From positions 54,091,996-54,155,995 of the forward strand of contig OZ012685.1 of NCBI GenBank assembly GCA_963942565.1: a stretch of 64,000 nt of DNA, read 5' to 3'. Numbering within the stretch: position 1 is the first letter of the stretch; each line of letters begins with the position of its first letter. The DNA is from Maea johnstoni (taxonomy: Eukaryota; Annelida; Polychaeta; Spionida; Magelonidae). Below, piece by piece: positions 31,353-59,404 of this stretch. The notes below the pieces were generated by a model. That model was not told where the DNA came from. It was given only the letters and a program-made list of their open reading frames with translations, and did no database searches. The translations under genes and the position numbers were made by a program.

Positions 31353-32079
31353 TTTATGCAATTTCAACTCTAAGAGCATATGCTAATCAAGAGGTATGCA
31401 GTACTTGGAATGGAAAAAAATTACAACACAATGCCCAAGCTACAGAATTGTAATGCAATACAATGTATACAGATGTATCACTTTGTACTGTTTCACTAAA
31501 TTGATATGAATTGCAGTATGACATAAATCATTATTTGATTCCACAAAAATATAATACAACGTATGTATACAAAGCATCATCTAATGTACCAAGATTTTTA
31601 AGTATTCATTGAATGCATTATCAATAGATGCAACTTTTTTTGAAAGAATTCATAAAGATACAGTTTATATACAGAAAGAACTAGCAATATCCTCTTTTAT
31701 GGGTAAACAAAGAAAAACTAGCTAATTATACCAAATGACAAATTTATTTAATCTTTTGCCTATGGAAATAAATCCTATTCGTTAAAGCAGATTCATAAAA
31801 AGTTTGGGTAAGGAAAAGGAGGCACTATATTGTTGTCTGATTTTTTAAGTTTGACAGTTAACTATTTAAAAGAAAAAGGTAATTATCTTTTTAGGACTAT
31901 ATCCCATACTGAATTTTCTAATTTCAACCACAAACAATATTGATTAATAATGATATTAATTGAGTCAAGCAGGCATAACAACACTGCATTTAACTAGCAT
32001 ATACCTGCCCTACATGCCTTATAATCATATACATTTGGGTGCTTAACATTTTGTTTACATTTTGGGTGTTTATCAATTT

Positions 32080-32790
32080 AGATCATGGTCTTAAGGCTAG
32101 GTATGTGTAAGCATTTTTGCAGTATAAAGGTGCGGTATTATTTTTAGAGTATGGTCTTAAGACTAGGTATGTGAATGCTAAATCCTGCCATGTTGGTATT
32201 CATTGGATAGCTCTCAATGAGTACTCTTAAATGAGTAAGCCATGGTGTCAGTCATTTTTAAGGTTTTTATGCATTTTTTTGTATTGACCAAATTAGCCAC
32301 CAGCAGCATAACATAGCCTATGGTCTTAAAGCTAAGTTTTGCTGTTTAAGGCATAGTAATATTCAAAGTAGACCATGGTCTTAAAGCCAAGTCTTGTAGT
32401 TTAAGGCATAGTAATATTTAAATTAGACCATGGTCTTAAAGCCAAGTCTTGCGGTTTAAGGCATAGTAATATTTTAAGTAAACCATGGTCTTAAAGCCAA
32501 GTCTTGCGGTTTAGGGCATAGTAATATTTAAACTAGACCATGTCTTATGGTTTAAGGCATAGTAATATTTAAAGTAGACCATGTCTTGTGATTTAAGCCA
32601 TAGTAATATTTAAAGTATGCCATGGTCTTAAAGCAAGTCTTGCTGTTTAAGGCATAGAATCTTTTGAAGTATGGTTAGGTATGTGTAACATTTCAAGTAG
32701 ACCATGGTCTTAAAGCCAAGTCTTGCGGTTTAAGGCATAGTAATATCTAAAGTCGACCATGATCTTAAGGCCTTAAAGTCTCGCTGTTAA
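32080..32790. repeat. Degenerate tandem repeat, unit about 55 bp, roughly ten copies
   Basis: Units contain CCATGGTCTTAAAGCCAAG then TTTAAGGCATAGTAATATTT. Copies from 32,311 onwards are well aligned; earlier ones are looser. A 5'-truncated family A MITE (32,181-32,310) interrupts the array. It lies just downstream of the distal terminal exon of IFT56 and may be part of its 3' UTR or flank. Confidence 0.85.
32181..32310 (+). mobile_element. TTAA MITE family A, 5'-truncated, inside the 55-bp array
   Basis: It begins at AATCCTGCCATGTTGGTATT and ends CACCAGCAGCATAA, then returns to array sequence. The GGGTTAA terminus is lost. Confidence 0.75.
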
Positions 32791-32898
32791 AGGCGTGAAC
32801 TGGATGTCTCAGCGTGAACCATGCAGCAGGCAGCAGCGAGGAGCTAGTGGCTAGGCTAACACTGGAGACCACAGAGCCAGAATTCACAGTTATCAACA

Positions 32899-49769
<16,871 letters not shown>

Positions 49770-49895
49770 AGATGCGTGGACGCCATCTTTGTTACCTCCC
49801 AAATAATATTCACAATATGTTATTGTATTTTTAAACTAAAGAAAGGCGTTTATTGAAGCTGCCACGTCGAAGACTCGGCTATCAGAATCACAGCG
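49770..49895 (+). other. CCAR1: Probable CCAR1 5' UTR exon
   Basis: A short GC-richer stretch ends ATCACAGCG before a strong donor GTAAGT, 6.8 kb upstream of the first coding exon, which has an in-frame acceptor a few bases before the ATG. A 5' UTR exon is therefore needed and this is the best candidate. Its start is a guess. CGCCATCTT at 49,781-49,789 is the complement of the YY1 consensus AAGATGGCG, a common promoter-proximal motif. Confidence 0.5.
49781..49789 (-). promoter_or_regulatory. CCAR1: YY1-like motif at the CCAR1 promoter
   Basis: A perfect AAGATGGCG on the minus strand, at the position where YY1 sites often sit relative to the start site. The site is short, so chance cannot be excluded. 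Confidence 0.4.
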
Positions 49896-50283
49896 GTAAG
49901 TTTAACTTCCTATGCTTTTAAATTATATTCGTAAATTTCGATGAGTTTGGTAGTAAATAGAAATAAGAAGCGAAGAATTGACCCTCTGGAATCAATTTCA
50001 TTTCGAACCATCGCATGCCGCATGACGATTTACCTTCGCATTTGTATACGTTGTGGTATCGGCCTGCACACGATATATATACCCACAGATTATTGCCCTG
50101 CTATTCGCCGATGTTTACATATTCTAATGGTTGTTACTACATTGAGGTATTTAGTGAAGAATATGTTCAAGTGGCGGACCCAAGTGGCAGACTGCATGGG
50201 GACCATGCCATGGCCATGGAGACGGTCCATGAATAGGCATGATGATCATGGTCCATGTGCCCCAGCACTGTATGCCTACATAC

Positions 50284-50782
50284 GATTGTGGGTCAAAATC
50301 GCCGATCCGAAAATCGCCGACTACCTGAAAGGCCGATCGCAAAAACGGCCGATGACTCATTGGGCCCCCCTGAAATAAACCATCATATTCCCCTAATTCA
50401 GTAATTGAACTTTACATTCTCCACATGTCGTGTCATAAACATTCTTATTAAGCATTCTGTGTTTCGATTTATGTTCTTGTTTAAATCTAAATGTTAATTC
50501 TAGACGTAGTTACGCCACAAAGCCAAGACATCCTAAAGTTAGAGCGGCTAGCCAAGCCGACTTTTCTTCTTGAAATATGCTTTTTTAAGTCCAAAATCTG
50601 TCTAATGATAAATGACATCACTTAAAACCAATCCAAAACTTTTTAATCACTTTCCACACTCGTATACACGGACACTAAGTCTAATTGATTTCCAATAAAT
50701 AGGGCCCTTTTAAGCATCGGCCTTTTAGCGAACGGCGATTTTGCGAACGGCGATTTCGGAATCGGCGATTTTGACCATATAC
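50284..50782. mobile_element. MULE-like element with 9-bp target duplication
   Basis: Left GGTCAAAATCGCCGATCCG and right CGGAATCGGCGATTTTGACC are inverted. Each end is about 80 bases long and contains repeated CGCCGAT / CGCCGTTCG blocks. CCTACATAC flanks the element at 50,275-50,283 and 50,783-50,791; nine bases is the MuDR-type duplication. The middle is about 330 bases of AT-rich DNA without coding capacity. It lies in CCAR1 intron 1. Confidence 0.8.
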
Positions 50783-50989
50783 CCTACATACTGCCATTAC
50801 TGGCCCTTCTGTGCCGTTGTAAACGCGTTGGGATCACGTCATTTGCTCGCTACCAATGATCAACAGGCAAAAGTTGAAAGCCCACTACCCAAAAATAACA
50901 CTTTCTGCAGTAATAAATGAAGAACACACTTGTCACAGTTTATTTATTTTTGTGAATGATTGATTGTGATATTATTAACACTCTGACCA

Positions 50990-51248
50990 GGGACTTAGCC
51001 AGGATTTTCATAACAGGGTGTCCAAATTGGGATTTCAAGAATTTAGGGTGTTCAAAATCCCCAATCGAAAAAAATAAAAATCATAACCCGGATTATATAC
51101 AATTAACAATTAAAGTAATTATATGCTTAATTCTTCAAAAAATGTCAATTTTATTTTTAAGTTAAAACTTCTTTTAAATAAAATCAGGTATTTTTCATGA
51201 ACCAGGGAGTCCAAAAGACACCCAGACACCCTCCTGGCTAAGACCCTG
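50990..51248. mobile_element. hAT-like MITE family D copy with 8-bp duplication
   Basis: It starts CAGGGACTTAGCCAGGAT and ends CTGGCTAAGACCCTG. The flanks ACTCTGAC (50,982-50,989) and TCTCTGAC (51,249-51,256) match at seven of eight positions. The body has GGGTGTCCAAATTGGG. Confidence 0.85.
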
Positions 51249-51409
51249 TCTCTGACCCCTAGGCTCCTCTAGGCCACTTCTCAGATTTGAATTCCCAATT
51301 TATGTCCGAAGAAATGTTGATTTGAAATTAAGTTGCATTTTAGGTCAATTGTCATGGTCCCAACTCCCAGATGACACCTTATTTTTTATATGTACAATGT
51401 AAATAGAAG

Positions 51410-51958
51410 GGTCATATTGTACTTTTCGACCTCAATTCTGGTACGTACCAGAATTGTGCAATTCTGGTACGTACCAGAATTGTTTATCACATGTAGCAAT
51501 TCTAGAACGTACCAGAATTGTGCAATTCCGGTACGTACCAGAATTGTCCGACTATACAATTCTGGTACATGTTTTCTTCCAGAATTGTTACTACAATTCT
51601 GGGACGTACCAGAATTGTCCGTGAATTATTTTCCTATCGCTTGCTTAATAACGCAGTTAGTTTCAAGTACTTTCAACTTTGCCGCTAATTAATCTCTTCC
51701 GGAACTAATTACTACAAAGTATGTGACCAACGGCACCAATTAACCGGCAGGTTAAAAAATTCTCGGACAATTCTGGTACGTCCCAGTATTGCCTGAATCA
51801 ACAATTCTGGTACACTTATAATACCAGAATTGTTCTGACAATTCTGGTATGTTCTAGAATTGTTTGCAGGGAACAATTCTGGTACGTACTAGAATTGCAA
51901 AATTATCTCAACAATTCTGGTACGTACCAGAATTGAGGTCGCAAAGTACAACATAACC
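51410..51958. mobile_element. 549-bp element with palindrome-array arms and 8-bp duplication
   Basis: The ends GGTCATATTGTACTTTTCG and CGCAAAGTACAACATAACC are inverted repeats. AATAGAAG occurs at 51,402-51,409 and 51,959-51,966, an 8-bp target duplication. The left arm (to about 51,617) holds six and the right arm (from about 51,768) five copies of a 24-bp palindrome made of CAATTCTGGTAC and its complement. Copies at 51,433, 51,459 and 51,912 are perfect. The arms are true inverted repeats of each other, around a unique core of about 150 bases. GG ends with an 8-bp duplication would suit Merlin-like elements, but that is tentative. It lies in CCAR1 intron 1. Confidence 0.85.
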
Positions 51959-52281
51959 AATAGAAGTTTGGCATTTAATAAGTTTTATTGACCGATGCTC
52001 ATTTGCTCTGAATGAAACATCTTACATCTGCACTGCTCTTAGCATAAAAAGGTGTGTAGATGTTCATACCATATAGTAAATAGCAAAAAGTAAATATATA
52101 ATAAAGAAATTGGGATGGTTCCACTTACAGCCACTCCTCGCATGTCCCAATTGACCATATTGGTTCAAATTTCACTTTTATTTAAAATAGTTCTGGTCAA
52201 ATGAATTTGAAGGAGGCCTCATATTATCCACACACTTTTCTAATGATATGAAAAAAACTGATTGGTGTTCATATCAACTAG

Positions 52282-55200
52282 TAGTCAGGGAGCCAAACTG
52301 AAAAAAGGGCCTTAAATTAAGAGTTGGTGGCACCCGAGAGGGTAAAAGCAATGGACCCTTCCAACATTTAGTACATCCCTCCAGTATTAAATAACACCTG
52401 TCTGCCGGACTGAAAAAGTGACGGTATATGATTTCGAGGTCTTTGAAGGTCACTCTTAAAAATAGGCTTTTTTCTCAGTAAATGTACTTAGATTCAATGT
52501 TTCTTTGCTGCAATCACAAATATTCTTATTTCATATGTATAGAAATACCAATATTGACCATGTGGTTATGTATTTTTATGTTTGTGTGATATTCAAGGTC
52601 ATCTCAAGGTCAAATAGGGGTCAAGTTGCAGTGGTCAGGCTTTTAGAAATGAAAATATGTAATCTGACAAGTAACTATACAGTAAGCATGATCCATGGTT
52701 TATCCAGCTAAGCTATGCATGTTTACCAGGTAGACCAACTTTGTTCACCAGATTGGTTATGTTACCAGCTATTAAAGACAGGATTTAGGAACTGGCTGCC
52801 TAAAATTGTCAATCGTTAAATTTTCAAAGATGTTATGGACTGCAATATATTTAGATAATATTCAATCAAAAACATGCATTTAATTGTTGATTAAACGGAA
52901 TGACACCCTTGTGCAATGTTATTTATAGGAATTATACTGAAGTGAAAATATTCATCAATAACTACATGATCAATTACAATAGTCCAATACCATAAGAAGA
53001 AGAAAGCATGTGATTGCCCTAAAAATATGTTAAAAACTTAGCACTTATACTCAGAAAAGAGTTCATTTTTCAACGTTTCAACATATTTTTGACATTGAAA
53101 TGACCTTGAACATCTCCCAAAAAGAGAAATCAGACTACTACAAGATCAATACTAATAGTCCAACACCAAAAAATGAAGGATGCATTTATAAGATAGTCCA
53201 GGGCTCGACATTAAGCACTCTCCGCTCGTCCGAGACGAGTGGACTTGACCTACGGACAAGTGCTTTTGTCCAGCCACTGTTCCGGCTGTACAGTGGCAAA
53301 ATCAGTCTGGTAACGCCCGGGCAAGTGATCAGGGTCAAGTGGCCGGAGACTGCCTAACTACGGTGGTGACCTATTAGTTTCCTCCCGACTATTCAAGCAC
53401 AGCATGGTCACACTTCTGCAGACAATATAAGCCTCTCCACATGTTATGCGGGTTCATATCAAAGACCAGCCGGCCAAACCGGCAGGCAATTAATGGGCTT
53501 CACGCACGCTGAATAGGCACAAAGCGGAATGGTTTTGTGAAAATGAACGCTCTCTTTGTCTGCACACGTGCTGTCAGCTGTGGCGAACGGATAGCAAGTT
53601 CTTCATTCATACATGACAACATGTGTATGTGCATGTGAAGGTAATGAAATATATATATCAATAGAGGGAGCCCCTACTTAGATCTTAGTATTGTTTTAAT
53701 GAAGATTAATTTTGTCAGTTTTCATTGCATTCATACTCCTTCACTTATCAATGCATAGTAGTAACATAGCCATAAGATGATAGAATTTTGCCTTAGAATA
53801 TGAAAATAAAAATACTTTGCCAATGGATTTACATCCCCCTAGCCTGAAGGGTGGGAAATATACATCTTCAAATCTGAGGCTCTGCTACAGCATTGATACA
53901 TTCCTGTAGCAGTGTAGTTGATTAAATCACCTTCATGAAATAACTTGTATGACTTATGATGATGACTACAGCTGGTATTCATGATACACAGGTCATTATT
54001 TGAAAGTTTATCATGTATTTCATCCAAAATACTTGGTCCTTACAATGAATATTTTAAAAGCTTTTTTTTGAGTCTGACAGAAAATTTCTAAACCACTTTC
54101 GTCCGTAACCTTGACACCAAAATCAACTTTTTTTTTTTTTTTGGAGTCTGACAGGATTTTTTTTTTCAAAAAAGCTCGTAAGACAAGTAATTAAATTGGA
54201 GTGGCCTGAGGTGGTTAATAAACAATTCAATGGCCCTTGGACAATGTTTATATTAAATAATTTAATCAATTCTATCTCTGCTGTTATTTGTGTTATTTGT
54301 AGCTATTTGTATTCATGAATAAACACTGCCATGCATTATGTTATACCCTTTAAACACTTCTAATACATATTAGAGTGAATATAGTGGGTTGCCTGTATTG
54401 ATCCTTAGAAGTTTCCTTCAATAATATATTCTAAAAGTGAAAAGTTCAAATTTTTTGTCATTATATGAACAATAAGATATATCAAGTGGCCCTCCCATAT
54501 CACTAATTTTGCTTGCAGGATTGGCCTGAGAATGCATCTCAGACCATTTATACCCTCTAGCTCCTGAAGGCCTAGGGTACACAAGTGTATTATTACAGAC
54601 TTAAACAAATTATACAAAAAACATCTAGAATTAGAATAGAGAAGTATGTTCTTGTGGTTTATACAATTACTTTTACCCCCAACAAAAAATTTCTGCGGAC
54701 AAGTGAAATTTTCTCCGGGCAAGTGAAACCTCCCGGCTACTTGCCCAGCGGACAAGTGAAACTTAGCCTGGGCAAGTGAAAACCTCATGGCACTTGCCCG
54801 CAGGGCAAGTGCCTCAAAAAGTTAATGTCAAGGCCTGTAGTCATAGAAAGAGATTAAAAATTTAGGACTTTTACTCCGAAAAAGCCCATTTTTCAATTAT
54901 TTGACCCCTATTTGACCTTGAGATGACCTTGAAAATCACTTAAACATAAAAATACATAACCACATGGTCAATATTGATATTTTTATACATGTGGAATAAG
55001 AATATTTGTGATTTCAGCAAAGAAACATTGAATCTTAGTACATTTACTGAGAAAAAAGCCTATTTTTCAGAGTTTGACCTTCAAATGACCTCTAAATCAT
55101 ATACCGTCACTTTTTTAGTCCAGCAGACAGGTGATTTTTAATACTGGAGGGATGTACTAAATGTTGGAAGGGTCCATTGCTTTTACCCTCTCGGGTGCCA

Positions 55201-55665
55201 CTGAATTAAAAAAATTGGGGTTTGGCTCCCTGATTATAGACTAAGGCTCTAGGAACCCTTTAAAGTCACACCTCAGAATGCTCAATATTTTGTGGGGTTT
55301 TGTTTAATTGTCCAATTCATGCAGATAGAATATTTTCACTTCAGTATAATTCCTATAACATTGCACAAGGGTGTTATTCCGTTTTATCAACAATTAAATG
55401 CATGTTTTTGATTGAATATTATCTAAATATATTGTAGTCCATAACATCTTTAAAAATTTAACGATTGACAATTTTAGGCAGCCAGTTCCTAAATCCTGTC
55501 TTTAATAGACCCAGCTGGTAACACAACCAATCTGGTGAACAAAGTTGGTCTACCTGGTAAACATGCATAGCTGGATAAACCATGGATCATGTGCTTACTA
55601 TATAGTTACTTGTTAGATTACATATTTTCATTTCTCAAAGCCTGACCACTGCAACTTAGGGAGAG
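52282..55665. repeat. Degenerate tandem array of about 180-bp units, partly inverted and split by a hAT element
   Basis: Segment L1 (52,282-52,622) is repeated inverted at 54,893-55,237 and L2 (52,620-52,962) inverted at 55,318-55,665. The order L1-L2 ... L1'-L2' is not that of a simple palindrome. Subunits around CTCAGTAAATGTACTTAGAT and AAGGTCATCTCAAGGTC recur about every 180 bases (near 53,042, 54,868 and 55,045). Segment L2 also contains family-D-like sequence (ACAGGATTTAGGAACTGGC). Confidence 0.75.
53199..54837. mobile_element. hAT-like non-autonomous element, about 1.6 kb
   Basis: It starts CAGGGCTCGACATTAA and ends TTAATGTCAAGGCCTG, a 16-bp inverted repeat with few mismatches and hAT-type CAGGG ends. 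TAGTC occurs on both sides, shorter than the usual eight. Near both ends GGGCAAGTG / GGACAAGTG motifs are repeated. No transposase frame is open. It is inserted in the degenerate tandem array. Confidence 0.7.
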
Positions 55666-56726
55666 GCTATCTAGTGTTGAAAAATAGAGATGCGTCAATT
55701 TAATTTTAATAGTTAAGTTTTTATTCCATTTATTGGTAGTTTTATTCTCAATTTAATAGCTAGTTTTTTCGTAAATACTCAAATTGTTTAATTTATAAAC
55801 AAATATCTCAACCACTTAAAATAAGGAGCACCATACTTTGCAGAACATCAAAAAAAGATACTTGTAATGAAATGTTATAGATCTGTAATATTCAAAACTT
55901 TCTATGTGATGTAAGAAATGTCCCTACACTGGCCTACAGACCTAGTAGCATGTTATTTTCACTTAAGTTATGAAAATGTAATTTTGTAATTTATTCATTT
56001 GTATGAGGGAATGTTTGGGTGGGTGTTCTTTTCAGATTTATATTCCAGAAAGAGAACAATGCCTGTTTGAAAATCCCTGTAAACAAATAGTGGATCACTT
56101 TGAGTGCAATGTGTTGTGACCTTGAGTTAGCTTGAAACAAATTGTTTTTCCCTGGTTGGCAGTCGATAACAGTTGTGAGATAAGATATTGACTAAATGCC
56201 AGCACTTCTCATGTTTATGCTTTGGATTGGTGATCAAAGATAACTGCTTGCCTGTGGGAAAAAATAACTGCAAATGCCTGATCAGCATTTCATGGGTCTG
56301 TTGACCTGTTATGCTGTTTCACTATTTGAATAGTCATGAGTCCTGCATTCGTTAGGAAAGGCTGTAGAGGTGCTTTCCATAACTAGTATATTATGACATC
56401 AATCATTGTGCTATGAATAGGTATGCATATATGTTTTGCACACTGAAGTGCATTTATGATTTTGACTTGTAAGTCGTAACATTGAAAACTTTCAAATTTG
56501 GAAGATAATCTCCAAAGTTTCAAGGTCTACTGGTACTGGATAAGATAAGTAAGACTTCCTAGAATTATTGCATTTATTGCTCATCATTCACATAAGAATA
56601 ACACTAAAATATAGCAGTGACATTAATCTGACCTGCTGGGCGATGTATCTTTGGGATCATTATTGTCCCATCCTTCTCAATGCTCATTTGATTCTCATTT
56701 TGTCTGTTGTTGTGTTTAGGTACATC

Positions 56727-59372
56727 ATGGCTCAGTTTGGCACAGGCAAGAATCCTCCGTGGGCACGGAACCCAGCCCAACGTAAGTGATCACTAATGAT
56801 CTTTTATATCTCAGCACTTGTATTTAGGTATATAGGAAATTGATTGAGATGAACAGTCAGCTATCTAAACCCACTAAGAACTGTATATGGCTTTAACTTG
56901 GAGTGCTAAAAGTTTCACTTTGATATAGCCCTACTGTAGGGTGTTTGTGCTACTTTAGATTTGCGCATTCAAAATAAACCAAATACAAAGCAGGATATTT
57001 ATTTGAAGGATTTTATTTTGGCGCTATCATAGGGAGCGCGAAAGTAGCGATAATTAAATGCCTGCAAAAATACCAGTTTTACATTATCTAGCCTTTGCCA
57101 AAAAAACATCTTTCTTGTAGAATCTTTGTAAAATTGCTTGTGGGATTAGAGCCAGCACTATTTTCTTACTGTACCAATCTGTTTATCAAATCAGTTAAAG
57201 CAAAGAACAATACATTAGCAAAGGCGAGGGGAGGGGGTACTGAATGGATACATTTGTCTCTGACTTGCCTGCAGCGACACCTGTAACATTGGCAAATGAG
57301 CTCAAGGCATTCTAAAAATCTTAACTGTTAGTATATAATAGTATTAAATGCAAACTTCAAAAACAACATAAATCATATTATCGGTGATCATCGATTGGCC
57401 ATGTAAACCTATAATCAACTAGGAAAACCTTTCTGACTCCCACCACTACTGAACCAATTGAACTTGCTCTAAAACATTAAGAGTTGGAATGTTGGATAAA
57501 TACTGCACAATGCCATGCAGCTGATAAGATCGCTCCAAAACATTATGATAAATAGTTTAAGCTCTCATCCTATATATAGTAAATATCACCAGCAACCCTG
57601 GTGTAATACAGATGTTCATTTTCTGTACCCATGAATAGATGCAGATGAGACAATATGCATGTACCCGCTCTTTACATAAAATCCCATACTTCAAATATTC
57701 ACTTAACTTTGATTTCTGTACTTTAAAACACTCTCAGTGCATGTTGTGAACTCAAATTCGCTTTCATTCTTGGAATCTGGCCAGATATCCAACATTATTA
57801 ATTCATTATTGTCTTTGTTACTCAATTGAAGAGACAATTGGATTTTTGATTCATTGCCAATAGCTGCATAACATCTTTTTGGGATCATCCTTTTAGTTGA
57901 TAGTAATCAAAGTGATGTTTTTGATTCATTGCCAATAATTCAGCTGCTGCATAACATTCTTCTGGGTACATCTACACCATTAAAGAGACAATCAAATTTG
58001 ATTCATTGCCAATAGCTGCATAATATCCTTTTGGGTTCATCCTTTTAGTTCATGGTAATCATAGTGATGTTTTATCTTGCAGAAACTGGTCAGCAGCAAG
58101 TGGTGGCCTCTAACCAGGTCCCCCTGCTGAGCCAGCCTGGCCTGGCCACCCACACTGTGTACAGTCTGTCCTCGTCCCAGCCCACTCTCACCCAGCCCCA
58201 GTACACAGCACAGCAGCTAGCAGTCGTAGGACAACAGCTAGGACAGGTAAGTACTGGTAGATGGACACAAGAATGTGGTGGTTAGGGCTCCCGTGATTCA
58301 CTTGTATAGTCGCTGCACCGTGGATTTCCGCGATGCGAATAGTATTCGAATATACGCATTTGTGTATTCGAATACAGACGAATATACGCAAAAATGAAAA
58401 GCCCTACCTGTTTGCGGCCTAAGGACATCACTTGAGGAAATCACTTCAAATCAGCAGCGCTGAGAGCGCTCAGTTTTGAAGTGCCTCCATTTTACGTTGT
58501 GGGCGCTTGATTACTCATGCCGGTGGGCGCACAATTACTTATACCGATTGAGCTTGGGGATTGTTCCTGTCCTTATAAGGTGAAAGGGTGCTCAGGTTTT
58601 CAGATCGTTCGAGCAGATCTTTCCAAATAAGGGAGAATCAGCTGGCATTCTACGAATACTTAGCATTCGTATTCGTGACCCTATAGTCGTGAATACATTC
58701 GTATTCACCACCTACTCTATTCGTGAGAGCCCTAGTGGTGGTGCTCACCAGTTAACCCTTCCAATGCTAAGGCTACTTTCGTCCAAAGCACAAGGATGCA
58801 AAGAATTTTGGAAACAATATAAACCCTGTCATGTTGGTATTCATTAGATAGCTCTCGCACAGTACTCTCAGACAAATACCCATGTGCCAGGGTTTCAGTA
58901 ATTTTTTTGCATCATTGTGGAATGGCCAAATGCGCCCCTAATAGTATAAAGGCAGAAAAGAGTATGAAATGTATGGTTGCTCCAAGTACTCCTAGGGATT
59001 ACTGAGAAGTACCGTACTTGCCTAGTTTTCTTCATAGATATATTTGTGAGTTTTCCTTCATTTATGTATGCGAGTTTCATTGATATATTTATATGAGGCT
59101 TGCTAGCTTCCATCATTAAGTTTTAGGTATTACATATAAAACTGTTTATTAAACTGATTGCCTTGGTAATTAAGTATGAACAATACAGCTCACAGGACAT
59201 TCTTTTCCATTTACTAAAATCTTTATTCTGTAAAGGAGGCATGTAAAATATGAATTTAAGTCACTTAGTCACCTTAAGGTACATATCAAGTTGGACAACT
59301 GTGTAGGTGTCTTAGACCAGTGTTTCTATTCTATGACATTGTTGTGAACTGTTTTTGTAGGCTGCTCTGCAA

Positions 59373-59404
<32 letters not shown>

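Noticed and set aside
49941-50378. 145-codon plus-strand frame after the CCAR1 first exon
   Set aside because: It runs into the MULE-like element and shows no domain.
51410-51958. CRISPR-like array of regular repeats
   Set aside because: The repeats are palindromes with irregular spacing, in inverted arms with a target duplication, in an animal intron. This is a transposable element.
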